This document shows, piece by piece, positions 37,000-48,394 of a DNA stretch of 64,000 nt. Below the pieces are notes generated by a model, which saw only the letters and a program-made list of their open reading frames with translations, was not told where the DNA came from and ran no database searches. The DNA comes from Myrica gale (Eukaryota > Streptophyta > Magnoliopsida > Fagales > Myricaceae). The translations under genes were made by a program, and so were the position numbers. Numbering within the stretch: position 1 is the stretch's first letter; every line of letters begins with the position of its first letter. Location: positions 8,206,001-8,270,000 of the forward strand of contig OZ005618.1 in assembly GCA_963930655.1 (NCBI GenBank), read 5' to 3'.

Positions 37000-37419
37000 C
37001 TACTCCTCAGTAGTGATGGGTCACATTTAGGTACCATCACCTAAATGGAACCATTGTTTTTTTCTCTTTTCCGATGAGAAACTTCGAAGAATTTTCGCAG
37101 AGGTTTTCATACAACTGGATTATTCCAGTTCTCATTATTTACGTTCAAGAATTATTTCAGTCTGAAAAATCTAGGAATTTGAATTAAATATTGGTTGCTT
37201 AGTGTAAAATCTATTGGCAAAATTTTGATTCATTTATTAGAAGGAAAAAAAAACCCCCATTTTCTGCATATTGGGAGGAATACAGTGAATGCAGAAATTG
37301 CAAATACAGCTGATACCCAATTGGTGGAAGGACGGATACAGAAAACAACAACACGGCTCCTTCCTTCAAATCAAACGACAAACGCCTAGCTACTACTCCT
37401 TAGTAGTGATGGGTCACAT
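37000..37419. repeat. Pair of 27-bp direct repeats 393 bp apart
   Basis: The copies at 37000-37026 and 37393-37419 begin CTACTCC(T)(C/T)AGTAGTG and end GATGGGTCACAT, with one mismatch. The inner part CTACT...AGTAG is itself palindromic. The sequence between contains no recognised gene. It could be the remains of a larger duplication. Confidence 0.7.
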
Positions 37420-38594
37420 CAACGCAATTGCTCACAATCAAACTGGCACATGGGTGGGGTGGTTGATGCCTCTGGCTCATGTGGGTAGGGAAAATTGTTC
37501 TCCGTCGGTGTTTTTTGTTTTCTCTAAATCCATGGGACAAAATCTTTGGATGCCTCCTACCTGAAAAAGCAACCGAACAAAGTAGGGCATCGGATACCTT
37601 AGGCAGATTTCCTCCTGTCCACTCTCATTTCTCAATCTTTGGGTGTGAAAGTGTGAGCCCCCTCCGAAGCTGAAAATTCCTTTCAGATGAGAAGGAGACG
37701 GAACCCACACTAGAACAAGAGATACACTTCGGGTGTTGTGCCCCTCGTATGATTGAGCAAATTAGTGTTCTATGGGGACCAAAGGAAGTGAACTATATGA
37801 TCCGCCGATTCACAGTCTTGCTATTTTCGTTTCTTAAAAGCTTATGTTTTTTTTTTCCTTTTGATGTAAAACAAAGCAGCAGTAGCTGCTAAACATTATG
37901 ATTGTGTAGATCTAGGGACTAGGGAGTCAATTTTCATGCAGCTATTCCAGAGGAATATGTTTTGATTGGATTTGACGATTTGTCGGGGAGGCATTCATAT
38001 GGGAAAAAATTATAAGAACGAAAACTAACAAGCCAGCATCTGGTGATGCTGAGGGGAGGGAAAGCAGTGTTCATGGCACTGTAGGTCTACTTAATAGTTA
38101 CAAACAGCATGCCCAAAATGCAGATCACCCACCAACTACGAGCCCAATATGTTCAAGAGGCCCAACGACCGCGGAGAAGACTAGGAGAGGGCAAATATTA
38201 TTATCAGAATTTTTAGTTCTGGCACATAGGAATACTTTTATGGCATTTTTTTAGAAACAGAAACATTTCAACGGAATTTTCCGTTACAATATGTTTTTTT
38301 TTTTTTTAAAATAGTGCTTAGATGGAAAAAGAATTTTGTTTTCTATACCCGTAATTTAAAAACGTTGTAATTTTATTTTAAATTTTAGAATTTAGATGAA
38401 TGCTTATAGATTTTTAGATGAATGTTTATTTTATTTTAGTCTGAATGGGCCCAAGTGTAATTAAAATGCAGGTATATATGTGTCATATAAAGTTCTGATA
38501 CCTAATTCAGAGTTATCAAGACAAACATCATCCCATCTACTCCATCCATCCTAACTTTTTTCACAAACAATCCTAAAATCCCAACTTAATTGCA
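37420..38594. other. Spacer without recognised features
   Basis: Only short frames without family resemblance are present. The XH-domain exons expected downstream of the FDM-like fragment on the minus strand were looked for here and in 38687-39676 and not found. Confidence 0.35.
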
Positions 38595-38717
38595 TCTAAG
38601 ACAATTTTTGCATTACAAGTGCATATGTATAATTTGGTACACATGGTTTCACAAATATGCATATGTAATGCAAAAATTGTCTTAGGACAATCCATCCTAA
38701 CTTTTTCACAAATAAAT
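38547..38717. repeat. Hairpin with perfect 21-nt stem, flanked by direct repeats
   Basis: CTAAGACAATTTTTGCATTA near 38595 pairs perfectly with TAATGCAAAAATTGTCTTAG ending near 38686. The loop region contains a second inverted pair, GCATATGTAT/ATATGCATAT. CCATCCTAACTTTTT followed by CACAAA occurs on both sides (about 38547 and 38694). It may be a foldback element or a hairpin-forming duplication. The stem length overlaps that of small-RNA precursors, but nothing shows transcription. Confidence 0.65.
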
Positions 38718-39676
38718 ATTCGTGACATTTATCCCAGCCACCTCCATGGTTTCAGACTTTCAGTACCTGTGATAGCTGCTAATATTGAAGGATGGACAAG
38801 TGGACCAATTATTCCATTTGCACGATAAAACCATGCAAGTGACCAAAGTGTGACTCTTCCAAGAGAACAAAGAAAAAATATCCGACAAAAAATCTTTGAT
38901 GTATCAGCTGACGGTCCGAAAAACCTGGAAAGAAAAAAACCATGTCTTGAAAAATCTAAATAGAGGACTGAGTATTGATGGTCCTGTTGTTAATTGGCTT
39001 CCAAATCAGGTAAATGTTTACAAGATGAATTAAATTTGTAGGTAGATTACTTATTCATCATTTAAAGAAAAAACCTTAACATGGCTCATCTACTGAAGTG
39101 CTTACAAAGAAAAGCTCAATGCATACCAGCATGTTGGAATTTGCAGCGACGGCTGCAAATATGTGCATCTAGTACAATTGCTCAACAGCTAAGAAACTTA
39201 ATAGAGCCAGATAAAATTGTTTTTGATACGCTCAAATACCCCTAGCTTTCCATATCACCGGGTAACCGATCACTTTACGTTGGCAACACAAAAGGAAGAG
39301 ACTAAAGACCCGCGGTTTACTCTTATATGTATTATAAAGGAAGCTCAGAGTAGAAATGCAATCTAGAAATGAAATTGATGGGGTTCAGCAATCCACTAAA
39401 CACCTTTCGTTGCTTTTTATCTTCTGGTTCTGGTAAATTTTTTACAGCTGGGACGCTTTCACTGCACAAGGTACAGCATACAAGAACGTACCTGTCGTAA
39501 CTTTACATGTGATGACTTGTTACTTAAAATATTATTTCTCTCTACAAGTTCAGCCATGGATATCAGTTAACCATCACCTTAGCCTACTCCTTCCCAGCTA
39601 TGTATTTCAGGTCCAGAAATTTCTATCTACTTCAAACAAAATTTAAACAAGTTTAAACAAATAAAGGGATACATAC

Positions 39677-40542
39677 ATTGATTAACTCTTTACGAGCCTC
39701 CTGCAGTTCATCATTAGTTTTGCGCTTCATAAGAGTTTGGTTCAGTTCTTCCATGTGGTCTAATTCTTCTGCTTTCTCATTTAAAGCTTTTCCAATTTCA
39801 TCCATCTTTCTTTTCAGTTCCAAGTCCCCATCATCACCCATGTGTTTCATTACTAGGAGAGCTCCTCTCATGTCCTCTACTTCTAACTCCAGTGTTTGTT
39901 TAGCATCAAGTTTCTTCTCCAGTTCGATGATTATTCTGTGAAGATTCTCGTTTTCTCTCTGCCATTGCCAATCAAACACAGAGGAACTCAGGAAACGTCT
40001 ACTGTTGATAATATCTAAGAATTTTTTTTTCTGGCTCAAGTCAGAGTATGCAAATCATACCTTTTGTTCCACTGCCAAGGTCAAGACTTTTTCATCAGCC
40101 CTTTTTGGCTCTAAGGAAGCCCTCGCAATCTGGAAAACGAAATATGACCTTAATTCTCACTTGACTTACAAACTAGCCGCATCTCCAGACACAACAAGCT
40201 AATGACAAGCCTGCCAATGTAAAATGTAGAATGAAGTCAAATATACATACCATGTTTTTCTCATCATGAAGCTTCCTCCTCTTAGTTTCAATCTGAGCCT
40301 CACGTTGCCGCAATTGCTCCTCAAACTGCTCAAGCCATTTCTTCTTAGCTTCCAAATGCATCGAAACATTCTCAAAATGATCGCGTGTTTTCTGCTGCAT
40401 CTTTCTTATTTCTTACAACAAGAGGGGAAACAGAAAGTAAGCCATTGGAAAGCACGGCAAGGAAAAAAATAAACAAATCACAAGTAGAATCATTTCCTTG
40501 TTGAAAGAATCTGTACAAACTTTCATTATAAGCCTTAAGCAT
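39677..40542 (-). pseudogene. Coiled-coil exons of an FDM/IDN2-type gene, both flanking domains missing
   Basis: Minus-strand exons with proper splice sites and phases are 40521-40542, 40251-40411, 40061-40129 and 39677-39958 (178 codons, no stop). They encode the coiled coil of plant IDN2/FDM proteins: AYNE, then MQQKTRDHF, LVMKHMGDDGD and TNDELQEARKELIN, in the family's order. Intact members bind double-stranded RNA through an N-terminal XS domain and join RNA-directed DNA methylation complexes, with a C-terminal XH domain after ELIN. No XS-type sequence was found upstream to about 42.7 kb, and no XH-type sequence downstream to about 37.7 kb. The frame immediately 5' of AYNE needs a splice acceptor to avoid a TAG. 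The likely explanation is a truncated duplicate, though a short coiled-coil protein cannot be excluded. Confidence 0.65.
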
Positions 40543-40674
40543 CTAGTACAGGTACTCATAGTCCTCTAACTAGTCTCACTAATATCTTTTCCTGAACAGT
40601 AAGACATGTCCAACCTGAAAGACCACAAAAATGGAATATTACACTCAAGTTTCTTATATTTTCTTTCTTTTGTT

Positions 40675-40694
40675 GGGGGGGGGGGGGGGGGGGG
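40675..40694. repeat. Poly-G run of 20
   Basis: Twenty consecutive G on the plus strand, just upstream of the FDM-like fragment as read on its strand. Such runs can form quadruplexes and are prone to length error in sequencing. Confidence 0.9.
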
Positions 40695-42519
40695 CTGCAC
40701 ATAAAAAATTTCCTTGAATTCAAGCAATACAATCAACAAAGCACTACAATTTAGAAAGACCAATTTTCCTAGTTCAATTCTCTGTTTCTACAAGTGATGA
40801 TTCTCCACCTGGCTACCCAAGGCGTTTGGTGGTAGGGGGAGCAGGAGTCAATAATATCATGTTTTACACTGTCTTGCTTTGCATCTTCTTCATAGATCTA
40901 TTTCTAAAAATTCCAACATAAAATAACTATGATAATCAGAGTTCCTCACAAACCTGAGTATTCCATTTTCATAAGGACATGCACGAACCCCATTTATCTC
41001 AAGAAAATCAGAGCCACAAGAGAACGTTCCAAGCAACAATCAATGGTTCCATCATAAGAAGTAGTATCTTAAATATTAAGCTACACATCTTCTTCTGATT
41101 TCAAGGTGAAGAAAACTCAACTGTCAAAACCTTCTAAACTGTAATTGGTTCAGGCAGAACGGAGCTCATTGTTTCTACCACTCACATTCATTGGCATACC
41201 AAATAGTTGACCCCCAAAGACTTCAAAGAAAGTTTCAGAGGCAACTCTATGGTACGAGAAATAATTCATGTCACCAGCAGGTCACAAACTCTGTACGCAG
41301 GCTCAGTCACATTCTCAATTTATATTATATAAAAGCTGAATAACATATGACAATTGTTCAACGCTCCTTACGCACTTTATAAGGATGACAGCTTACTAAA
41401 GGAAACTTGATCTAATACCCCAAAGCAATGAATACCAGCTTCCTAGACTTTTACAAAGATTAATCGATTTCTGTACTTTCCAGCATGCGCGAAAATTGGA
41501 TGTGTTCTTATGTGGTTTTCAAGCAAGCATTGTTAAAAGAAAGGTTTGTAATTGAATGGAGGACACCTTTCAGAATCAGGTGGATAATTTGGTAGTGCAC
41601 ATTGTTAGAAGAAATTGACAAGATTTTACCACACAGATATTGGATGAGTGAATTTTATTCTCCGAGAGATTGTCATCAAGCATATTTTCGAAAAAAGATG
41701 CCAAAATCTTTTTTGGACTATCATCTGATACATCTATACAAAAAGTAAACAACAGTTGCATGCAAGAGTTAAGAAAGATGTTAACTTGTGGCTAGATTAA
41801 CTTGCAGACACTTCAGTCAAATTTGACATTTTTTCCGATTTATGACCTACTTCGGCATGTGATAATTATGACTCGTCGTTTTGTATATAATTGGGGAAGG
41901 CACAGACTATAACTGCAGCTAATGCTAGCCGAACAGTGAAATACCCGCTTGTAGCTGTAGTTTGAAGACAAGTAACACTTATCCTTCTTTTCTCTTTCAA
42001 ATTCCACACGCACGCAAACACAAGTATACGCACTGAGTTTGTTATTTCAGTATTATAGTTACCCAGTTGTACAATTTCCAGGTACCGCTATTTCACATAC
42101 ATCAAAAGGTATGGTATTCAGAACATTTTCGTTTCTCTTCTTACTATCCTACATTTTCCGAACAACCAAACAAAGCGTCAACAGTCAAAACCCTGTGTTG
42201 TCGCAAAGGAAAAACCAAAACGAAATTCACACTAAACTCATTTCAGCAGTCATGCACAAATTTTTTGTTAAAAAAAATGATCTAGTCATTCATGATGCAG
42301 AGCGTTTAATTTGCTTCTCTTCTCCTACATTAATCTAAGCAACCAAACAGACCGCCGATATTAAAACCCGCCGTCGGGGTCCGCAAAAATTAAAGAAGAA
42401 CCCGCACGCCTACAGAACCAGCCACTTGCATGAGGCGCAGTTTCTTCTCTGTTTTACTATACTTTCTCAACAACTAAACAGAGCACAAGTACAAAAAAAC
42501 AGAGCACAAGTACACATAT
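40695..42519. other. Spacer upstream of the FDM-like fragment
   Basis: No XS or zinc-finger exon was recognised on the minus strand and no plus-strand gene is apparent. A near-duplicate phrase, AACAGAGCACAAGTACA, occurs twice around 42476-42512. Confidence 0.35.
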
Positions 42520-42720
42520 TTACCACGGCGGACAGTTAACCGGTCGTACCTTTGACCACCAGTTGGAGAAAGAGACGTCCAATGCTTTTGCAGCAAACCT
42601 CCCCGAAATCGACGAAACACCGACAGACCAGCAGAGAAGACGAAACGAAGCCACGGAAACGGAATCGCTCATCGGCCAACGGCGATGAATGCAGTACTGA
42701 GAGAGCATTAAAGTTAGAGT
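42520..42720 (-). other. CpG-richer exon-like tract of unknown function
   Basis: This tract is richer in G, C and CpG than its surroundings. On the minus strand it is open from an ATG at 42708 and meets a possible splice donor (CAAAGGTACG, about 42549). On the plus strand another frame is open as well. Neither translation matches a family I know. It could be the leader exon of a minus-strand gene, possibly the FDM-like unit, or a decayed gene. Confidence 0.25.
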
Positions 42721-42901
42721 ACAACGTTGCTGTGTCCTGTTGTATTCAATGGCTTCTAAATAAAGCTATTAGGTAACTTCAAATATTAGAGAAAATCAAC
42801 GAGTACAATTTGACATTTTCGGATGTCTCTTCTATCTGTATAAATAAATTTTCTTTAGTTAAAATTTTTATTTTTAATATGATATTAAATGAAGATTTTA
42901 G

Positions 42902-43014
42902 AGGCTGTTTGTTTATCATGAATCCTCAAGATTTTTTAAATCCTTACAATACGCATATCAATAAAGTTAACATCACATAATTCACAAAACACATTAACTG
43001 AACACACTCTTAGA
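42902..43014. repeat. Short MITE remnant
   Basis: ACGCATATCAATAAAGTTAA and ACATCACATAATTCACAAAA match the family of 31752-31898 and 11775-11991. The left part (GGCTGTTTGTTTATCATGAA) looks like a Tourist-style end. Termini and target duplication are not resolved. Confidence 0.4.
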
Positions 43015-44469
43015 CATTAGTCCGATAATCTTATGACACTATCCAAAATCAATCCAGCCACTTTTTGATATTCGACCGGCTATTTCTCGACATTCGTCCT
43101 ACTACCTTTTCGATATTTATCCGGCAACCTCTCAACATCAGATCTGCCAACTTTCAATGTTATTTTTTTTAAGTATTTTTGTAACGTCAAGATCAAAGTG
43201 ACACTTGAATTTGTAAAACGTATTAAAGTTAGAATATTCAATGTCTTATAAATAAATTCTTTACGTAATTTCGCCAAATATAAGTGAGTATTGAATTTCT
43301 CACTTCTGTATAAATATTTTTTTATAAAAAAGGCGATGGGGTTATAGTGAGGATTTTTTTTTTTTTCTAAAGGTTATAGAGAGGATTTACTTGTGAGCAT
43401 AGGAGATTCTCTCCGCCACGGGGGAAAACGGGGGTAGAGAGCTATGCAATCACGAAGCAGTCTCTACATCAACAAAGTCCTTTTATTTCCTCTATTTTAT
43501 CGGCGTCTTTTTTCTCTCTCCTTTGGGAGTCAGCGTCTCGAAGCTAGGATATTGTTAGTACTCGCGAATGAGAGAATTGGATTTCTTTGAAGCGGTTCTT
43601 GGTGTTGGTGTTGGGGGGAGGGGCTAGAAAGAAAGGAGTTGGGTATGCGGGCGAGTATTGGTTTGGTTTAGAGGCTGAGCAGTGTGCCGCAGTTTTGCAT
43701 TACGGTCTAATCATGTGGGGCCGATTCACTGTGTTCTGATCTTGTGGGGCCGCCGCCTCGTACGGAAGACACTCGGTGGTTAGCAATTGGCATCAGATGA
43801 ACGTGCTTTCTTGAAAAGCAAACTGCTGTGTACCACCTTCCTTACTACTAATCTCGGTCACCTATTAGGAGGGTGTGGGGTACCCAATTCTTTATGCATG
43901 AGCCTAATTCGATTCTTCACGGCAACAAATTTCTCTCCTTAAATGATTTTAGTGAATTTTCTTATGGATTTAAAAGACTAATTAATTCGAAAAAAATTCT
44001 CGTATACTTTGGCGTGTGATAGATGACTCTGACGAGAAACAGGATTCCTGAGCCAATTAAAATTTCATGAAAATCTTCTATTTCTACATACTCAAATTTT
44101 TTTAAATGTTTGCTTCCCAAACATCGCCTTACATAGAGACGAAATGTAGACAGCACACTGTGGAGAGAGCCGGGGAAAACTAGGCGACTTTGGTTCGAGT
44201 CTTAAAACAACAAAATTCGCGATTTAAATGATATATAATAATATGGACCTATGATGAGAAGTCATTCTAATTATCCGGAGTTTATTGTAACGTTAAACCG
44301 TCCCGTACAATGAACTACAAATTACTTTACAGTATTTCCCAAAGCAAGGGCTCACAAGACAAGAGGATGTCAGGTAGGTCCGTGGGAAGGTTAATTACTA
44401 CTGTAGTTACATGTACACACCTGCATTTCATTTATAGCCAAATCTGAGAACGAGATATCTTAGAAAAAG
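43015..44469. other. Spacer without recognised gene
   Basis: A more balanced stretch at 43390-43800 has leader-like pyrimidine tracts and a GTTGGTGTTGGGGGG run, but no coding exon follows. Nothing further can be supported. Confidence 0.3.
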
Positions 44470-44928
44470 TTAATTTGTTTTCTCTGGAGACAGCCTGCAA
44501 GATTCAAACATTAGCTGGTAAGCATATGGTCTGCATGCATGACACCGCCCTGTCAATACCAAAAAGTTTTGACAGACACAGCATTCCATTTGGCAAGCAG
44601 TAGTACTATCTAACGGACAATGTGAGATAGCAAGCATCCTCTCCACATGACTCGTGGTTGCCATAAAGCTGCCATGATCTAAATGTTTATATAAGATTTG
44701 TGTCACACATGTCAGCCTCACTCGATGTTCTTTTTCCCAGAAACTCATTTTCCGTTCCCACCATAACCTGTGTATACATGGAGGAAGCTGCAGATTACCG
44801 TTAAGCCTTTCTCTAATTGAAAATAGTGCTTCAGTTTGTTTTGCTGTAGGCCTATATATATCTTTTGCACAGAACCAAAACAATAGCCAAAATAATGCAC
44901 GTTCGTATGTTACAAAGGTCAGCTTCAA
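44470..44928 (-). CDS. Unrecognised 152-codon reading frame
   Basis: The frame is open and begins with ATG at 44926-44928. It is rich in Cys, His and Trp near its middle and end (ECCVCQNF, RCHACRPY) but has no family pattern I recognise. It lies divergent to and about 370 bp upstream of the FPF1-like gene, whose promoter it nearly overlaps. Chance openness is the default explanation. A decayed transposon or a noncoding transcript is also possible. Confidence 0.15.
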   Translation of the reverse strand: MKLTFVTYERALFWLLFWFCAKDIYRPTAKQTEALFSIRERLNGNLQLPPCIHRLWWERKMSFWEKEHRVRLTCVTQILYKHLDHGSFMATTSHVERMLAISHCPLDSTTACQMECCVCQNFLVLTGRCHACRPYAYQLMFESCRLSPEKTN

Positions 44929-45175
44929 ATTAGAGGTAAAAGAACAGAAAGAAAAGAATTAAGGATGGTCCAGTACAAGACCCAGCATTTTATGGATGGT
45001 GGTCTGATTTTATTAACTCTTCTTTTTTTTTTCTGCGTGATTTTATTCACTAGCTGTACATTTTTTAATCTTTATTGTTTCGTTATCTTAGTTTTGGTCC
45101 TTTTTTTTTTTTTATAAGCTATCTTTAGTTTTGGTCTTACAAGTATGAAGCTTCACCACTCGCGTATCGTCCTCT

Positions 45176-45183
45176 TATAAATA
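45176..45183 (+). promoter_or_regulatory. TATA box of the FPF1-like gene
   Basis: TATAAATA lies 117 bp before the start codon. It is followed by a CT-rich leader (CTCTCTCCCTCTCTCTCTG). Spacing suits a transcription start near 45210 and a 5' UTR of roughly 90 nt. Confidence 0.65.
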
Positions 45184-45299
45184 TGTGATTACCTTGCAAT
45201 TTCTCGTACATCCGTACCCCATAGCCTATCCCATCTTGAGTCTCTCTCCCTCTCTCTCTGTTACTCTCTACGACACAGACAGCCCCACGCACTCACGCG

Positions 45300-45677
45300 A
45301 TGTCCGGTGTGTGGATTTTTGACAAGAATGGCGTGGCTCGCTTAATTGCCAATCCAACCAGGGAGTCCTTCGAGCAGAAAGTGCCACCTTATCCAGGTAC
45401 AGCCACTGCACCCGGTGCGCGACCCCGAGTCCTGGTCTACCTCCCGGCTAACCAGGTGATCCGCTCCTACTCCGACCTAGAGCAGCGTCTCGAAGAACTT
45501 GGCTGGTCTCGCTACCACAACTCCAGCTGCCCGGACCTCCTCCAATTCCACAGGTCAGAAAACTCGTTGGACTTGATCTCCCTTCCGAAAGAATTCTGCA
45601 ACTTTAAGGTCCTTCATATGTACGACATCGTAGTCAAGAATCGCTCTTACTTTGAAGTTCGAGACGCAGGATTTTAA
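45300..45677 (+). CDS. FPF1-like: FPF1-like (flowering promoting factor 1) protein, 125 aa
   Basis: This is an intronless gene, as usual for the family. The protein opens MSGVWIFDKNGVARL and contains RVLVYLPANQVIRSY, LEELGWSRY, PDLLQFHRS, LISLPKEF and HMYDIVVKNR ending in FEVRD, which are the conserved FPF1 blocks in order. FPF1 relatives are small proteins without enzymatic motifs. They promote flowering, elongation or root growth in a gibberellin-linked way. At 125 residues it is slightly longer than the usual 105-115, mainly through an insertion around residues 28-40 (PPYPGTATAPGARP). The TATA box, CT-rich leader and sharply GC-richer coding region support a functional gene. Confidence 0.92.
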   Translation: MSGVWIFDKNGVARLIANPTRESFEQKVPPYPGTATAPGARPRVLVYLPANQVIRSYSDLEQRLEELGWSRYHNSSCPDLLQFHRSENSLDLISLPKEFCNFKVLHMYDIVVKNRSYFEVRDAGF

Positions 45678-47305
45678 GAAGTGCAGCTCACCATCAATAC
45701 CCTGATCAACACCATTACCAAAGTATACCATGATTGTGTTTGTCAAAGAGCGTTTGTTGCTGAGTTGCGCCACTCTCGTCGTTGAAGGTAGGATTTAAGT
45801 GGCGTCTATTTTTACAAATTGTTTTTCCTCTAAGCTGTATAATTTAAAATGTTAGTGCAAGTTACGTGCGTTTGTTCGATTCCTTTGGTCATTTCAGTTG
45901 ATACTTATGATAATAGACAAGTTTCGGGCAACTTATTTGGTTGATATGTACGTACCATTGTGATGCTTTTAATTCGTATTTGCACTGAAGAAACATGCGT
46001 TTGGCCTTCGTGAGAACCTTTTTCCATTAAACTGGCTGGTTTTGTTTGCCTGTGCAGTTTCTTTTTGTTTGCCAGTTAGAATATTACTCCATACATGCCT
46101 CTGTACCATTAGTTAAATACGAGTATCAGTTCCAGACCATTTTGTCTTTAGTGTTTGAATTACTCTGTTCATGTGATTGACCATCGAATCACCCAGGAGT
46201 GGCCTGTATAATTGTATTGACTAGTAACTTCTGTTGTTAAAATACCGTGCCCGAAAGAAAAGGTTCTACTGTTAAGGGAATAAGTAGGTAGACAGTTTCA
46301 CTGGGGATTGATCATGAGTACTGCGACTCTGTAACTGTGGCGACTGGCGAGCAGACCATCACCACTAAGAAAAGAAGAGCAGACTATCACCATAGATGGA
46401 CCTAAGAGTATGAACAGAGGCATTTTTTGAGCTGAATGCAGATTTCTTTTACATGGTAACAGGTGAATTCAGACTAATATATGTTATATGTGGAAAGCCT
46501 CTCGCTTCTCTTTTTTTGTTGGAAAGAAATTTCTCTCTCTCATCGTTCGCTTATTTTTTGGTAGCACTTTTTGTTGTTAGCTTGAGAAATCAGAGGGAGG
46601 ATGACTGGTTGAGAAGCAAAGTGGTCTTAAAGCTGAAGGTTCCATGCAGCATAAGCTGCTGGCATAAATCTCCGAGATGCGAATGCTACAAAGCCCGTGT
46701 TTGTATTAGACACTGCATAACAGAGATCATTATTAGGGCTCTAGTACGTCTAGTCTATAAGTCTACTAACGCTAGGGTTTCAGGAACAAGCGTGATCACT
46801 CGAGAAATTCGTTTTAGAGACCCCATCAGTCAAACAAAAAATGATCAGCTGCTGTAGAGACCACACATCTTCGGTGGTCCAGGCTTGGAAGGAAGGAAGG
46901 AAGGAACTAGGAAGGAGATACCGTGTGGGCAGAAAGATAGAACAATCAGACATCATGGGAAATGTTAGATTCGCATTTTGCAGCAGCAGAATACGAAAGA
47001 GACCAGAGAACACAAACCTCGATTAGACACATCAAGCGCTGATGTAGGTGTCACTGTATCAGTGACTGTAACGTCGTACGGATAGTTAGGTCTGCCTCAT
47101 TGACCCTTCCCTTCCCCCAACCTTCATCGACTTTTGAGTCTCGTTTCGTGTCTGTTGCTAACGAATTCCTTTATGCTTCTGGTTTGATCTAGGGTTTCTG
47201 CTTCGAATTCTCAAGTGAAAACCATATTTAAGAGTATTTTTTGTAAATTCAGATTGATTTGACCTATCTAATTTGGAAAAGTCGTAATGGTTCGAGATTT
47301 ATTAA
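45678..47305. other. Spacer downstream of the FPF1-like gene
   Basis: The first part should be FPF1 3' UTR. A GGAAGGAAGGAAGGAA microrepeat lies near 46890-46905. Open stretches at 46453-46857 and 46841-47026 match no family. Confidence 0.35.
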
Positions 47306-47687
47306 GGCATTTAATTGGTAAAATTTTAAACTCTTAAAATTTTAACATAATAAAATAATTATTATATAATCTCTTTTTTAAGAAATTATTAATCTTATTT
47401 TAAAAAATATAAAAAATTTAACCAAATCATCTATTTTTTATTTTTTCATCATTTTTAATATCTCAAAAAAATTTCAAAAATTTCTCACTTTTTTATCGAT
47501 TCCAATACATTTTTACCAATCCCAATAATTTTTTCATCAATTTCAATACATTTTCACTAATCCTAATAACTTTTTACAAATTTCAATAACTTTTAACTAA
47601 CTTTTCACCAATTTTAAAAATATCTATACTATTTTTAAAAAATACAAAAATAAAAATTATTTTGAGAATTATAAACCAAAGATAGCC
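47306..47687. mobile_element. Tourist-like MITE (382 bp)
   Basis: The ends read inwards as GGCATTTAATTGGTAAAATT and GGCTATCTTTGGTTTATAAT. TAA flanks both sides (47303-47305 and 47688-47690), as expected for PIF/Harbinger MITEs. The AT-rich interior repeats TTTCACCAATTT and CAATACATTTTCAC phrases shared with the remnant at 1640-1853. It has no coding capacity. Confidence 0.6.
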
Positions 47688-48394
47688 TAACCTGTGTCTC
47701 CAAAGAGTTCCTCTTTACTAAAAGTAAATTTTTATTCATTATTTTTTTTTTCTGCCTATTTCCACTGTAAACAGTGGACTCGTGGAGTTGCTTCCACGTG
47801 ATGGTGAAAGGAATCTAAACTCTCAACAAAACATGTTCTATATGCATGCGTTGACAAAATGGTTCTCTGATAGAAATGATCAATCATTACTAAACTCTCA
47901 ACAAAAGCAAAGCAAACTTGGAAAGGACACAAAAAAAAAACTCATTTCTAGTGGAAGTAGAGAAATATGAAAAAGAATAGCATGAGAAAATGGGCAAGAC
48001 AAACGGACACAACAACATGAAGCGTGAAGTATCGAGAAATGTAAATTAATGTAGAACAAAAAGAGTTGATGGGTTGCATGAAATGAGCACGATATATACT
48101 AATTAAGATGTTACGTACTGACAAGATATTGGAAGAAATAGAGTGGAAGAAATTATAATAACAAAGACAGATTAAACCATGAGAGAATATATAGATTAAT
48201 GCTCTTAAATAATTTTACTTGCATTATTATACTTGTCTTATAATATTGGAGAATATATATAATCAACAACTTATTCAACATACCAGCAAAATTCTCATTT
48301 CTCAATTTCTCCTCACTGAGTTCATACTTTTCTTAAAAAAAAAAATTTAAGTTGGATCTATGCATCTTTGACCAAATTACAGTGGCATCAATTT

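Noticed and set aside
37700-39676. Possible XH-domain exons downstream of the FDM-like fragment
   Set aside because: Minus-strand translation by eye showed none of the conserved XH blocks, but this was not a profile search.
44664-44688. A miR167-like string (AAAGCTGCCATGATCTA) on the plus strand
   Set aside because: It lacks about three internal bases of miR167 and no complementary arm is present nearby, so a miRNA gene is not supported.
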